From NCBI GenBank assembly GCA_023362775.1, contig JALMGJ010000005.1:63900463-63964462 (forward strand): a stretch of DNA of 64,000 bases, read 5' to 3'. The notes beneath the pieces were generated by a model. That model worked only from the letters and a program-made list of their open reading frames with translations. It was not told the DNA's origin and made no database searches. Below are positions 1 to 10,734 of this stretch, in pieces (the first letter of the stretch is position 1; the number at the start of each line of letters is the position of its first letter). Origin of the DNA: Charina bottae. Taxonomy: Eukaryota > Chordata > Lepidosauria > Squamata > Charinaidae. Made by a program: the position numbers and the translations under genes.

Positions 1-560
1 ACATTCGGATCACTTTCTCTTTTACAGCTATTTTTACCGGGCTTCATTAATCTTTGTTGAATACAATGGCATACATCTTTAATGCGGCCGCTGTCAAGTC
101 ATATTTCAGTAAGAGCTGCAAACTGAATGACAGCAAGCAATATTAATAAATTTAACATAGACTATATCAATTTTTAACAGAATGAATGTGGAAGCTAAAT
201 GTATTATTTTTCGTTTAAATCATAGGGTTTATCACCAGTTAAGTAGCAGCGATTTCAAGAAACTTGTGACGTGCGGTACAAATAGATTTACATCTCATTA
301 ATAAGTAAATTAGGCAAATGCCTTTCAAGTTCAGACAAGTACATAAGTGTAATCTCCATATTAAAGGAGTAGTCTTTGATAAACCACGAAGGAATTGCAG
401 CAGCCAACTATATGACATGCTGCTGGAGTCTGAACTCTTCCACATTTCCACCTTTAATTATACTGGTTCATTACTAAAGAGATAAGTGTCTCTCCAGTTA
501 AGATTCTATAAATGAACAGCATGAGGGTACCTCCCAAATCATTTTTGAAGAAACCGTGAA
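1..560. other. Unique AT-rich sequence, possible conserved noncoding block
   Basis: No transposon signature or microsatellite is visible. The first 175 bases are of higher complexity than the surroundings and carry homeodomain-like ATTAAT motifs and one TGACAG hexamer (about 131-136). The short frame antisense to 239-451 has no recognisable domain and is probably chance. Conservation is inference only. Confidence 0.3.
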
Positions 561-1090
561 AAGGTGGTAATAGTTATGAAAGGAAATGCACATGCGCACG
601 CACACAGACACAAATTGTCACCTCTTTCTTTCTTCCTTTTCTGTAATGACAATAACAGAAAATATTGAGACAAATTCTATATATCTATTAAGAGAAATAG
701 TACATTCAGAATGCTATTTTTATATAAAGATTGGGACAAAAGAAAGGGAAAAAACACTTGCAATTTTTAAAAATGATTTTTCTTAAATCCCCATAGATAT
801 AATTTGCTGCAAAATTTAAACTCAGAGAGAAGTTCTCTGTCGGTGTTAAATAAAAAAGTTATGGTTGGTAGGAGACATGTTTTTGCAGTAGTTTAAGCGA
901 TTTTAGGAAATTACATGCAAAGCCAGAGTTCTGATCCTAAGTTAATTTATAATTGGAAAAAACTTATTAATTAACTTTGGCATTCTAATTAAGAATTAGG
1001 GAGCTCTGTGCTAAAAAGCCAGGCAATACTCAAATGTCAGAAGGTTTTTCAGAAAGATTCTGGCAGCTTTCTGTCCACTTTTCCTCATTT

Positions 1091-1093
<3 letters not shown>
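561..1093. other. Unique AT-rich sequence, nothing recognised
   Basis: I see no gene, repeat family or structured motif. The open frame at 586-786 encodes a low-complexity peptide with no recognisable domain and is taken as chance. Confidence 0.5.

Positions 1094-1129
<36 letters not shown>
1094..1129. repeat. (TA)n microsatellite
   Basis: About 18 uninterrupted TA units. They are followed by a purine-rich A/G tract to about 1300 that leads into the L2 copy. Confidence 0.95.
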
Positions 1130-1132
<3 letters not shown>

Positions 1133-1300
1133 ATTTCATTAAACATTACTATTAAAAAGATAAAAAACAATACAAACTAAAAAAATAAAAGAATAAAAAG
1201 AAAAAATAGAAAGTGCAAAAAAGAAGAAAAAATAGAAAGAAAAAAAGAAAAAAAGAAAAAATAAGAATATAGTATAGAAAAAGAAAATAAATATATAAAG
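1130..1300. repeat. A/G-rich low-complexity tract
   Basis: Mostly A with scattered G (repeated AAAAAG and AAAGAA). It sits between a (TA)n run and an L2 3' fragment. It may be microsatellite expansion at the insertion site. Confidence 0.8.
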
Positions 1301-1829
1301 AAATGTGGCTGCACAGGTAGTTCTGGGTGCTATGAGATCAGCACATGTAACACTGCTACTCCGTGAGCTGCATTGGGTACCAGTTTGCTTCCGGATTCAA
1401 TTCAAGGTGTTGGTTATCACCTTTAAAGCCCTACATGGCATGGGACCAGGGTATCTGAGGGACCGTCTTCTCCCGACCACATCTACCCGCCCCACCCGAT
1501 CATGCAGGGAGGGCATGCTTCGGATCCCTTCTGTAAAAGAATTCCATCTAGCGGGGTCCAGGAGGCGTGCCTTCTCTGCAATAGCACCCGCCCTGTGGGA
1601 TAACTTGCCCCCTGAGGTGAGACTGGCACCCTCGCTCCTGGACTTTAGGAAGCCCTTGAAGCCCTGGCTCTGCCGCTGTGCCTGGAGTGAAGGAAATGAT
1701 AGTTCCTCCTGGGGGTGGTTGGCTTAGTGGTTTCCCTCCTTTTAAGAACAGACCATCTTTTGGATTTTTATTTTTTATTTTTATAGTAGTTTTAAATGTA
1801 TAGGTTTTATCTTTTATATTGTGAAATAA

Positions 1830-1860
<31 letters not shown>

Positions 1861-1861
1861 A
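1301..1861 (+). mobile_element. L2-clade LINE, 3' end fragment (copy A)
   Basis: The translated stretch 1305-1727 (about 140 residues) matches the C-terminal region found in four other copies here. Signature blocks are LLRELHWVPVCFRIQFKVLV, KALHGMGPGYLRDRL, REGMLRIPS and RRRAFSAIAPALWDNLPPEV. In L2 LINEs this region follows the reverse transcriptase palm. The copy is severely 5'-truncated, with no YADD or endonuclease, and ends in an (AAAT)n tail at 1825-1861. The initial methionine is not a real start. The L2 clade call is by motif recognition. An unusually named CR1 relative is possible. Confidence 0.85.
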
Positions 1862-3284
1862 AGAAATGACTTCCCCCTTCATCACAAGTATAAACAATTT
1901 TAGTAACTTATCATCTTCTCTTAGAATACAACAAATGATCTCTTCTTCCCATATCTCTTATCTATAAACAAATCCTTATTCAGTCCTGGTCAGTCCATTA
2001 AGGGTTACCAGAGATAACAACATATCTATTTTAACCTTGATCAAATAAACCAATTTTATATACTGTACCTTCCTTTTACTTTAAATAATCTTTATCTTTA
2101 GTCCCATCAAATAATGTCCTAGAACTTGATTTTTTTTCATTTTTTCTTTGTCCCTTCTCACAAATTCTTCAAAACTTTAACAAGCCCTTTTGTAAATCCA
2201 ATATAGGAAAGTTTTCCAGATCACCCTTTTGGTTTGTTATTTGTATATCCCTTTTAATTATTAAGACATCAGCTGGTTTATTTTGTATGTCCAGTCCACT
2301 TTTTCCATATCATTCTTGTAGCCTGTCATTTTTAAATCCACCACTTTTGCTCATTTCCTGGAAGAGTTACATGCTGCTTGCTAATTGGAGCTATATTTGG
2401 AATGTAACTATCTATAGGGAAAAAAAGTCTAGTAACAAGGATTTGTTTTCAAAAAGCCACAATGAGTCTCATCTGAGAGATGTTGATGTATACTTTTGAA
2501 ATGCAGGATTTGGGTGCACTGGAGGCAAAGAGACTGAAACTCCTCCTTGAATGGACAAGATGTACTCAGCAATCTGCTTATGCTCTGTCATTAACATTAG
2601 TGAGAGACATTTCATTCATGCCCCTACAGAAAACCCAAAGATATAGGAATAGGGGGGAAAGGGAGTAATTCTGCTGCTGCTATTGCTTGGCATAGATTGC
2701 TATGGTTATATAGTTGTCTTTATACATATTAACAATATATGAGGTTTTACACTGACATGCTTATAGCTGAAACACTTTCTGCTTTCTGATCCTTTCTCCC
2801 CATTTGAGTGCCCTCTCATAAGATGGACACTGTAGTTCCCTGAAAATACTGTTGTGCCTCCTGATATTTTATTTAATGAAAAAAGAATATGCATGAAAAA
2901 AAGAATATTAAAGTAGATTGAATTTGTGTGTGGCACTTCAAGATATTTTGAAAAAATGTTAACCCATTTAGACACATTTGCATTAATTTTAAACACAGCT
3001 ACATGAAAAAGGAATAAAAACTCATGCCCAGACATATTTTTCACATTAAATAATTATTAAAAAGATAAATGGAGTACTTTTGCTGGCTATTTCTACCTGT
3101 TTTTCTCAGAAATATAATTTCCGCGAATATATTACTGCACATAACTATTTCTTTTAGTTGGGTTTAACTTCACAGGACCATTCAGATGTAACATTAGACT
3201 TTACAGAATTGTTCAGACAGAACATCAACCTCCACCTTTCATTTGCTCTGATTCACTTTCTTTTGATTCTGCATTAAGAATAAT
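1862..3284. other. Unique AT-rich sequence, nothing recognised
   Basis: No transposon signature was identified. Short frames (2287-2499, 2480-2668, and antisense 2706-3044) have no domain and no coding character. Confidence 0.5.
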
Positions 3285-3287
3285 TGT

Positions 3288-3470
3288 GGGTCAGTGGGCA
3301 GAATACATGCTCTGAGTGCGGAAGGTGCTAGATTCAATCCCTGATCTCTCCTCATAGACCCGAGACAGGCTCCCAACTGAAACCACATTATCAATCATCA
3401 TAGATAGTAATGAGCTAAATGGAACAATGGTCCGATTTGATACAAGACAACTTCCTATGATCCTAAATTG
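3288..3470 (+). mobile_element. tRNA-derived SINE, degraded
   Basis: The left part has a tRNA-like head: a box-A-like run near 3291 and a box-B-like AGATTCAATCC near 3330. The right part carries the characteristic 3' block with ATGGaACAATGGTCcGA and CTTCCTATGaTCCTA found in a widespread reptilian SINE. It is diverged, and no clear target duplication was found. Confidence 0.65.
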
Positions 3471-5310
3471 TGTTTCATCTGAACTGGAAACTGGGTTTTT
3501 GCTTGTTCTGCAAAGAATGTTTGTAAAACAGAATTTATGGTTTTATGAACCTGGACCTCCATAGTGCATTGTTTTCAGGTGTTACATTTGAATTCCAGCT
3601 CTGAGAATAAAACCACAACATTGATTGCCCATGACTATGCTGTTGCTTGTTGGTGATCATATGAAACATTTCATAGAAAGTCAAGGAAAGTTAAGAAAGC
3701 AAACTTTTAACTGGAACACAATTTTCTGAATCTTGGTAATGGGGAGCTTCAAGCAGTTTAATTTAAGCTAATTCAATGGTGTCAGAATAGCCTTGATGCT
3801 TGAGATGGGAAAAAGCTGCTTCTGGCTTTAAACACAGAAGGAAATATGACTAATCCTATTCTATTTTAACTACATTCAGACAATTATGCTGAATAATCTA
3901 CAGCACTCTTTACCAACCTGGTACCCATCAACTGTTTTGGGATCTAAGCCATTCTGGCTGGGAATTATTGGAGTTTAATTTCAATATATTTACATAGTGC
4001 CAACTTATGGTTGCCCTAGATTCATATATTTATCCCATAAATGCCAACATCCTATTTTCTGCAAATATGATTAGTGTTCCTCCATCAGTCTTAGGGTGCC
4101 TACATTAGGTGAACATGTTGTGAAGCTTCTCTTTTTTTCAGAAGTGGTATTTCAAATCCTTAGCCCTTATTCTTTTTATGCCTGCCTGTATTGTTCCTAT
4201 CTCAGCAATGGAACTGAAGACTCAAAACAGTGGCTCAAACGCAACTTAGAATAGAAATATAACAGTCTGTGGAGGACAGTCTCTAGATAGATTAGGAATA
4301 ATTCCTATTTGGCATCTAGGTAAACTAACCAGTATATCTGCCTGCAGCCTCAGGCTTAATCCTCTAGAAGTGCTGCTGCTTCATGCTGTATCTCCACTTA
4401 ATAGATATTGATTCAGAGTACCATCCTATGCACTTGTTATATGGAAAGGCCTAACTTCTGTCTTCTGCAGAAAGAAAAATTAGAGGGAGCCTCTCTCCTT
4501 CAATAATCTGTTTCCACCAATGATTGCTTTGGAATTTAAAAACTTGTAGTCCATTTTAGAATACCCCAGAGCTACAGCATGAGCCTTAAGGCCATAGGCA
4601 CATATAGTAAACAATGCAATGCAATATGAACACACTGTTGCATGCAAGTAAGGGTAGACTTTCTCATTCATATCAATGTCCAGACACATTCCATTGCTAA
4701 GTTGACAGTGTATTAGGACATTTTAGAAGCACAGCAAAATCCTTTATGTGCACTGAAAGTTTCAGAGTTGCCTTGAATTTCTGTGGAAACAATTGGCTAA
4801 GCTGGGGTAATTCACATAATGGTTATAAACATCCCACTTAGTAAGGAACTAAGAACCAGAAAGACTTTTTTTTTGGTGAGGAAACAGTAAGCTCAGTTTA
4901 GCTGTGATTAGAATCTTATTCAGGGTATAGCAAGGGGAGAAGCTATATAGGTTCTATTAAATTTAGGTAAAATATTTCTGCGGAGCAGAAGTCCAGACGG
5001 CTACTAGATGGTAGAAAAGAATTAGAACTTTCTGCATCATTTTGCTGCCAACTAGGACTGATCTGATTTTTGCAGCTGAGATATACTATGCCTAATTAAG
5101 ATGATTTAAAGATGATTTAAAGATGTATGAGAACAGATATCAAGATGGAGGGAAATTAAGGCCATGGAATCAATTAGATCAGGTGGAAATAAATAGGAAC
5201 AAGGGAAGAATAGATGGAAGAGAAAAAGAGCTAGATAACTTTAAAAATGACAAAGATGACATATGAGGTTGAAAAAAATAAAGATGATGGGATGGGAAGC
5301 ATGGAGCTGG

Positions 5311-5312
<2 letters not shown>
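3471..5312. other. Mostly unique sequence, one MITE remnant
   Basis: No gene was recognised. Only 3903-3990, listed separately, has a repeat signature. The antisense frame at 4480-4689 has no domain. Confidence 0.45.
3903..3990. mobile_element. Degraded MITE remnant of the ACTCCAA-AATTCCCAGCC type
   Basis: The arrangement CCAACCTGGTaCCCATCA, TTTTGGgat, then CATTCTGGCTGGGAATTaTTGGAGT resembles one half of a common amniote fold-back MITE. It is diverged, no target duplication is visible, and the assignment rests on motif memory. Confidence 0.4.

Positions 5313-5373
<61 letters not shown>
5313..5373. repeat. (TAGA)n microsatellite
   Basis: About 15 near-perfect TAGA units. On the other strand they encode the meaningless LSIY-repeat peptide of the antisense frame at 5231-5458. 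Confidence 0.95.
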
Positions 5374-5594
5374 GTGACAAACATGTCAAGAAATATAGGA
5401 GATTGGACAGGAGACATTTGAAGACTGGGACTAAAAATCGAAGAATTTCTGGAAACAAAACTCTAAGGAGGGTCAGGAAAATTTTTAGAACTATTATGTT
5501 TAATTTAATATAGTAACTCTAACAGCCTTGAAGTATAAGGGATAGAAAACTGAGTTTATATTTGTTTATTTAGCTGAATTATATTTAGATCCTA

Positions 5595-5835
5595 AATTTT
5601 TGTTTATTCCCAAACCTCCAAAACTCAAGGAAGTTTACAACAATAAAAAGTATAAAACAAAATAAATTTATTTCAATTAAAATCAAAATTAATATCAGTT
5701 ATTAACTAATTAATAATTGGAAGCTTCATGAAAGAGGTATGTTTTTACCATCTTTCTAAGTCCTGGAAAAGTGAAGCCAAATGTTGCTCCCTGGGAAATG
5801 CACTCCATAGCCTGGGAGCCCCATAGAAGAAGCCC
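5595..5835 (-). mobile_element. Old L2-like LINE 3' remnant, antisense
   Basis: The reverse complement of 5760-5835 reads as a decayed version of the L2 C-terminal block: a FYGAP-LWSAFP-like stretch followed by a degraded LFQDL segment. The A-rich flank at 5630-5720 would be its AT-rich 3' region. It is much older than the other L2 copies here. Confidence 0.45.
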
Positions 5836-6085
5836 TTGGCATAATCAATGGTCAAACTTCTGACAAACTTTAGAAGGACTTATCTTACTAACCTACGCAA
5901 CTAGGCAGGTTCATACTAGGAGAGGCTGTCTTGAATTGTTAAATCCTTCATCTCTCTTGACATCCTCATGCAGTGCCTGAAACTTTAGACAGAAGATGAA
6001 ATCTGAAGTTCCTAAGTAGACTCAGAAGAAAGTTTAATTTCATGTTGGGAAAGCAAAATTATTTCAGCAACCTTGGTTAATAATG
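5836..6085. other. Unique sequence, nothing recognised
   Basis: No repeat or coding signal was seen. Confidence 0.5.
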
Positions 6086-6093
6086 TCATAAGG

Positions 6094-6296
6094 CAGAGCT
6101 TTCCAAACTTTTCATGTTGGTGACACACTTTTTAGACATGCATCATTTCGCGACACACTCTTACAGCAGGGCACAAGGCAGGCACTAGGGCCTGCACGGA
6201 ATCCTGGCAGGGCTCGGAGGCAGCAGCAGCTGCAACACACCCAGACACTGCAGCCCACACACTAACGTGTCCCGACACACAGTTTGGAAAGCTATG
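6094..6296 (-). mobile_element. Nonautonomous hAT element (family H, copy 1, 203 bp)
   Basis: Terminal inverted repeats read CAGAGCTTTCCAAACT at the left and AGTTTGGAAAGCTATG at the right, fitting the hAT CAGNG terminus. The 8-bp target duplication TCATAAGG is perfect (6086-6093 and 6297-6304). Subterminal GACACAC motifs are repeated at both ends. No transposase is present. Its core matches copy 2 at 38.4 kb in reverse orientation, including the GGCACTAGGgCCTGC stretch. Confidence 0.93.
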
Positions 6297-6304
6297 TCAT
6301 AAGG

Positions 6305-6744
6305 TATTAGATAAAATGTTTTACAGAGAACAAAAAAAGGGTGATTTCTTAACTACATTTCCTAAGATCAGTAGAACCAATCAGACTGGCAGCAATTGAA
6401 CTGAATGGGGTATAGAAACAACAAGAGTTCCAGTTCCAGTTTGCAATATTAGAGAATAAAAAATGAGGATTTCAGTTTGAAACAGGCTTGCCTGAAAATC
6501 TGATAGGATTAGGTAATGGAAACCGACAAAATAATTTATTTTCTGACTCAGATCTTATTTATTTATTTAAATTTAATTAGCTGCCCAACTTGAATGGACT
6601 TTAAGTTTCAGTTTTTAAACACTTTGCATCTTAATGTTTAATATTCAAATAAGCTCTCTTGGAGTAACCTTTACTATGGGGATTTGCATTTCAGTAGAAA
6701 TCTCCCCACTTCACCTTATATAAGGCAAATTGTCAAGGATAGTA
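6305..6744. other. Unique sequence, nothing recognised
   Basis: AT-rich and without open frames of note. No repeat signature was seen. Confidence 0.5.
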
Positions 6745-6868
6745 CTCCCCAATCTGGAGTTTCCAGATGTGATTATAATTCTAAATTCTCATATTTCCCA
6801 ATCATGCTTCCACCATTCTGGCTGGGATTCTGAAAATTATAGCCAGAACACATCTGGAGAAGGCTGTT
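6745..6868. mobile_element. Degraded fold-back MITE interrupted by a Penelope insertion
   Basis: CCAGATGTGATTATAATTCT near 6762 and the inverted partner AATTATAGCC-AGAaCACATCTGGAG near 6836-6860 pair imperfectly around ATTCTGGCTGGGATTCT. This is the layout of a small palindromic MITE. The Penelope palindrome inserted at its right end, so the older element provides the TCTGGAGA duplication. Confidence 0.4.
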
Positions 6869-7101
6869 GTGTGTCTTCCGGGCTGTGTGGCCGTGTTCTG
6901 GAAGTTGTGGTTCCTAACGTTTCGCCAGCATCTGTGGCCAGCATCTTCAGAGGGCAGGAGCACAGTGCTCCTGCCCTCTGAAGATGCTGCCCACAGATGC
7001 TGGCGAAACGTTAGGAACCACAACTTCCAGAACACGGCCACACAGCCTGGAAGACACACAACAGCCATCGAACTCCGGCCGTGAAAGCCTTCGACAATAC
7101 G
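6861..7101. mobile_element. Penelope-like element ends fused as an inverted dimer (palindrome)
   Basis: Two copies of a Penelope-like 3' terminal sequence lie in inverted orientation: arms 6862-6963 and 6965-7066, 102 bp each, separated by one base. By eye only about two positions mismatch. The right arm continues into the full 3' terminus (7067-7101). The flanks carry an 8-bp repeat TCTGGAGA (6853-6860 and 7102-7109), a plausible target duplication. Each arm has a CTGAAGA...GAAACGTTAGG candidate ribozyme. The same unit recurs at 34.1 kb and 46.3 kb. Open frames here, on both strands, are products of the palindrome and not genes. Confidence 0.85.
6975..7015 (+). ncRNA. Candidate hammerhead-type ribozyme motif in Penelope end
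   Basis: CCT-CTGAAGA and GAAACGTT-AGG have the order of a hammerhead core. CCT/AGG can form stem I, and ACGT a minimal self-complementary stem III. Stem II is poor in this copy, so activity is doubtful. A mirror copy lies on the opposite strand at 6913-6953. Confidence 0.35.
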
Positions 7102-7200
7102 TCTGGAGAGTTTGCTCAACACTGGAAGAAAGATACAATTTCAACAATATCTGATTGGGAACTTAAACTTGGAGAATATGCAGCAATGGCAAAACTGACT

Positions 7201-7214
7201 ACACACACACACAC
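7201..7214. repeat. Short (CA)n tract
   Basis: About seven CA units just right of the Penelope palindrome. Confidence 0.8.
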
Positions 7215-7408
7215 GAATTTTAACTAAATTTAAGTAAAAATGTTTCCCATACATACAATACACCACACAGTATGGGAAATATAATCACTTACAGTCAGGC
7301 TTCCAAGGGGGCTTAAATGTCTACAATATTGTAAATTAGCAGATGTATAAAAAGGGGGAAGTTAAAAACCCAATATGTTTTGCTTATCTATTTTTTCCTT
7401 TTACTAAC

Positions 7409-7410
<2 letters not shown>
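7215..7410. other. Unique sequence, nothing recognised
   Basis: AT-rich spacer between CA repeats with one local direct repeat of TATGGGAAA. Confidence 0.5.
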
Positions 7411-7440
<30 letters not shown>

Positions 7441-7441
7441 A
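7411..7441. repeat. (CA)n microsatellite
   Basis: About 15 CA units. Confidence 0.95.
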
Positions 7442-8379
7442 GCAATTATACAATGGAGACTTCAACACTAAGTAATCAGTTCAAGACTGTACAACAAATA
7501 CTTTGATACAATAGGCAGCAGTTTCTATCTCCTAATGTTATACTCAACTTTGGATCAAAAAGTCAAATAATTTTATGCTTGTAATATCAACATCCTAAAT
7601 TGTAGTTAATATTGATAGAGCAACAACAACAACAAAAATAACACATCTGGAGAGCATGACATTGATCAAATATGAGAACAAAAATAGGGCCATCCTGCTG
7701 CATGCTTTTCCCTGGGGTGGAGGGCAATGGTGGTAGGGAAGATGTTTGCTATAGACATACTGTTTTCTAGATACCAGACACAATCCACCATGCTTTGATT
7801 TATATCACATGCCTATAAAATAATAATACAACACATTTTTTAAAAAATGGAATGCTATCATAAGTAAAGAAAAGTGACATTTCCTGAATTGCCTATCCCA
7901 ATTTTGCATGATGTTCAATGTGTCCTTGAAATATCATCAGTAACACAATTCACCAATGTTAATTAATTATATCCTTTCATTATAAAGATGAATTAGATTG
8001 AGTCTAATCAATATATTTAATGAAATGTCATTTATTTAAAAGCCATCTCCTAATATTAGAATTTGTTTCATGTTTAGCATTCTGCAAATTAGGTATGTTG
8101 TTAAGCCCTATGAAACAAGCCTCCCAAACCTATGTTTGTTCTTTGAAACTGTTGTTGTTGCCATCTTTTCATGTATCTCATTACTGTTTGGAGCAAATAG
8201 GACCAGAGGCTTTGGATGTAACCCAGTTGTAAGCAAATGCCTATAATGACCATGTCATCTTTCGAAGAACACTTTTAAATGCTTTTGCTTTTTGAAACTG
8301 CAAAGAGCAAACTTTCAGTGTGCTTCCTTTTAAAATGCAACAGTGTAAAGGTCACAGAGGAGGAGATGAAACTAGGAGT
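7442..8379. other. Unique AT-rich sequence, nothing recognised
   Basis: No transposon signature was seen. Frames at 7595-7783 (antisense) and 8020-8232 have no recognisable domain. Confidence 0.5.
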
Positions 8380-8830
8380 TATAATAAGGAAGGAGAAATT
8401 AAAAATAATGACAGAAATAAATTGTCATAAGAGAGGATACAGTTGTGATTTATTGTGATATTCTACAAATTTGGAGGTGATTAAAAGCCACCTAAAATTC
8501 GCATTAACAAGTCACATAAAAATGGAATTAAACTAGTGGGCATAATGTGGCAGAGTATAAAGAAAAATCATGACAGAAATAAATTGACAGAAGAATGATA
8601 CTATTCAAGCTTTACTCTGCCGCGTCACACTGACAGGAGACTAGTATTTTAATTCCAGAGTTGGGGTTGAGTTTTTGGAGTTCATTAAAGGCCCACATTA
8701 AGAATCTCATAAAAGTGAGAAGAAATTAGTGACCATAATGCGGCAGAGGAAATAAAGAAACAATAATGACAGAAATAAATTGACAGAAGAATGATACACT
8801 TAATGTTTCACTCTGACACCCTCTATTAAT
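8380..8830. promoter_or_regulatory. Three diverged tandem units with TGACAG motifs, putative conserved enhancer
   Basis: The 16-mer TGACAGAAATAAATTG occurs three times, at 8409-8424, 8571-8586 and 8767-8782. Units 2 and 3 also share the following ACAGAAGAATGATAC and the preceding CATAATG(T/C)GGCAGAG (8541 and 8734). Unit spacing is about 162 and 196 bases, so this is an old, diverged duplication of a complex unit, not a microsatellite. TGACAG is the binding core of MEIS/TGIF homeodomain factors. Pairs of TGACAG occur 8 bases apart in units 2 and 3. It has no open frame and no transposon hallmark. A regulatory role is inference. Confidence 0.5.
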
Positions 8831-10110
8831 AGGCCGCTGGAAGCTGGAGCAAATGTCATTCATATTTTAGCCAAAGTATACCACTAATTAGGCCAGCTTT
8901 CTGCACTGGAATTAAATTTGAGATCCCTCACCTTTAGAGGGAGATCATTTGAATTCTAAAGAAAAGAGCTGGTGACAGGGAAAAAAAAACTTTCTACTTG
9001 GGCTTTTCTAATGAGATAAAATTCCCCCATCTCCCCATTTCCCTACCATAATTGCTGATTATGTTGTTACACAGTAGCGGCACTCCACTCTCTCCTCCCC
9101 ATCATTATGATTTACTCTGGCATATCAGGGTGCTTCAAACACAGACTGAAGAGGTTTGAGTCTAATTTAGCACTCATTTAGGCCGCAGGTACCAACCAAG
9201 GTAAACACTGCATTGTTATAATTAATTACCCCTTAGGCCTAGCCAGGCCATCTCTGTTTCAGCTGACCCTTATAATAATAAGGCTTAGGGGCATATTGTA
9301 TTTCTTTTGACAGATTAATTAGAAATTCAGCCGTGGAGGTACAAAGCAACTCTGTCATGAATATTTAAATGGACTGACACAAAAAATCATGAAAGGGCTG
9401 CTGAACTACATGACAGACAGGGGATATTAGGCAAGTGATTCTAATCAATAATCTCTTGATCTCTTACATATTAATACACTGCCTGCTGTTATTAAGCTCC
9501 ATAATAAGGAAGGGGAGAGAAAGTTAGTGTAGCTCTGCTGTAGGCCTCCCCAGGCCCCCAGCGGATACACTAACTGACGGCGAAAATGCTCAGAGGAGCC
9601 GAGCCTCAGCCTCTTCAATCTAATCCAATCTTAAGGAATGGCAGCTCTGAGCATCACCAGCTGGATAATTATTGGCCCTGACAAGGTGAAGGCGTTTGCA
9701 GGCAAATGAGATAGGAAGTAGGATAAGTCCCCAGACCACCCAACACAGGGCACGCTTAAAACCAACCACACGCTACTGTTCAGACTTGTCTGGGCTTTAA
9801 CAGGGGAAATATGGGAATCACCATGCTTTGGAGTCTTGTTGAAGGGTCAGTGACAGTCGAACGCTGGGAGCTTGCTGTTCCTGTTGTTAATGTTAACTTT
9901 AACACCAAGTCAACTGGATTTACCCTTGGTCCCTTCGCTCCTCTCCTCTAACATCAAGGCCACTGAATGAATTAATCAGGATCGTTGGGCTGCATAGCAT
10001 CTAAATTCATTATCGTGAGCTATTCCTATAATCTGCCAAGGAATCAAGGGGGACAACCTCAGCATCAACAAACAAACAGCATTTCAATCTTTGCATTTGA
10101 GAGGCTCTTG
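8831..10110. promoter_or_regulatory. Repeat-free, high-complexity block, putative conserved noncoding cluster
   Basis: This is the longest stretch in the window without transposons or simple repeats. Base composition is more balanced than around it, and homeodomain-type TAATTA/AATTAATT sites recur (around 9220, 9318, 9970). Further TGACAG hexamers lie near 9311 and 9411. No splice-bounded open frame is evident. Such blocks typically mark long-range enhancers of developmental genes. Conservation cannot be tested from one sequence. Confidence 0.4.
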
Positions 10111-10651
10111 CTTTAAAGGACGGGGTGGAGGGTGAACTGTAAGAATGGTGCACACTCTGGATAAGAAGGTGGGGACATATTGGAGATTTGCTGTTGTACT
10201 CTGTGCATTCACAGGACTAATGTATATCCGTTCTGTTATCTAGTGATTTTTTTAAAAAAACAACAACAACACTCACCACAGAATATTTTACTCATTGGTG
10301 AGAGAACAGACTCATTTAAAAAGGGAGGTTTCTGGAAGGACTCCATTATTTGTCTAACTTTTTAAAAGATTGTTTGATAATAACACAGAGTTATTCCTAC
10401 CATACCGAACCCACTGCCCCTACCACCACACAGACAAAATGCATACACTATTTCAGATTGTACAGGGACACTATTTCTTCCCCTCCAGCAATAACGTTAC
10501 CGTATTTTGAAGAAAAATGGTAGCACTCCTACTTTTAAATTCTCATTTACAGCATTTTTTTCAGCTTCTTCAACTTCCTTTCAGGAAGAGGATGACAATA
10601 CAGAAATAACTCCAAGATGACAAAGGGCCGAGTTGGCAAAAAGCACATAAG
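10111..10651. other. Unique sequence, nothing recognised
   Basis: No repeats or coding signals. A short A-rich and CAA tract lies near 10250-10270. Confidence 0.5.
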
Positions 10652-10734
10652 GGAAGGAAGGAAGGAAGGAAGGAAGGAAGGAAGGAAGGAAGGAAGGAAG
10701 GAAGGAAGGAAGGAAGGAAGGAAGGAAGGAAGGA
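10652..10734. repeat. (GGAA)n microsatellite
   Basis: About 20 GGAA units without interruption. The antisense frame reads as a repeated LPSF peptide and is not a gene. Confidence 0.95.

Noticed and set aside
6730..7147. Four frames around the Penelope palindrome, repeating one peptide
   Set aside because: The palindrome makes each frame appear on both strands. They come from a noncoding 3' region.
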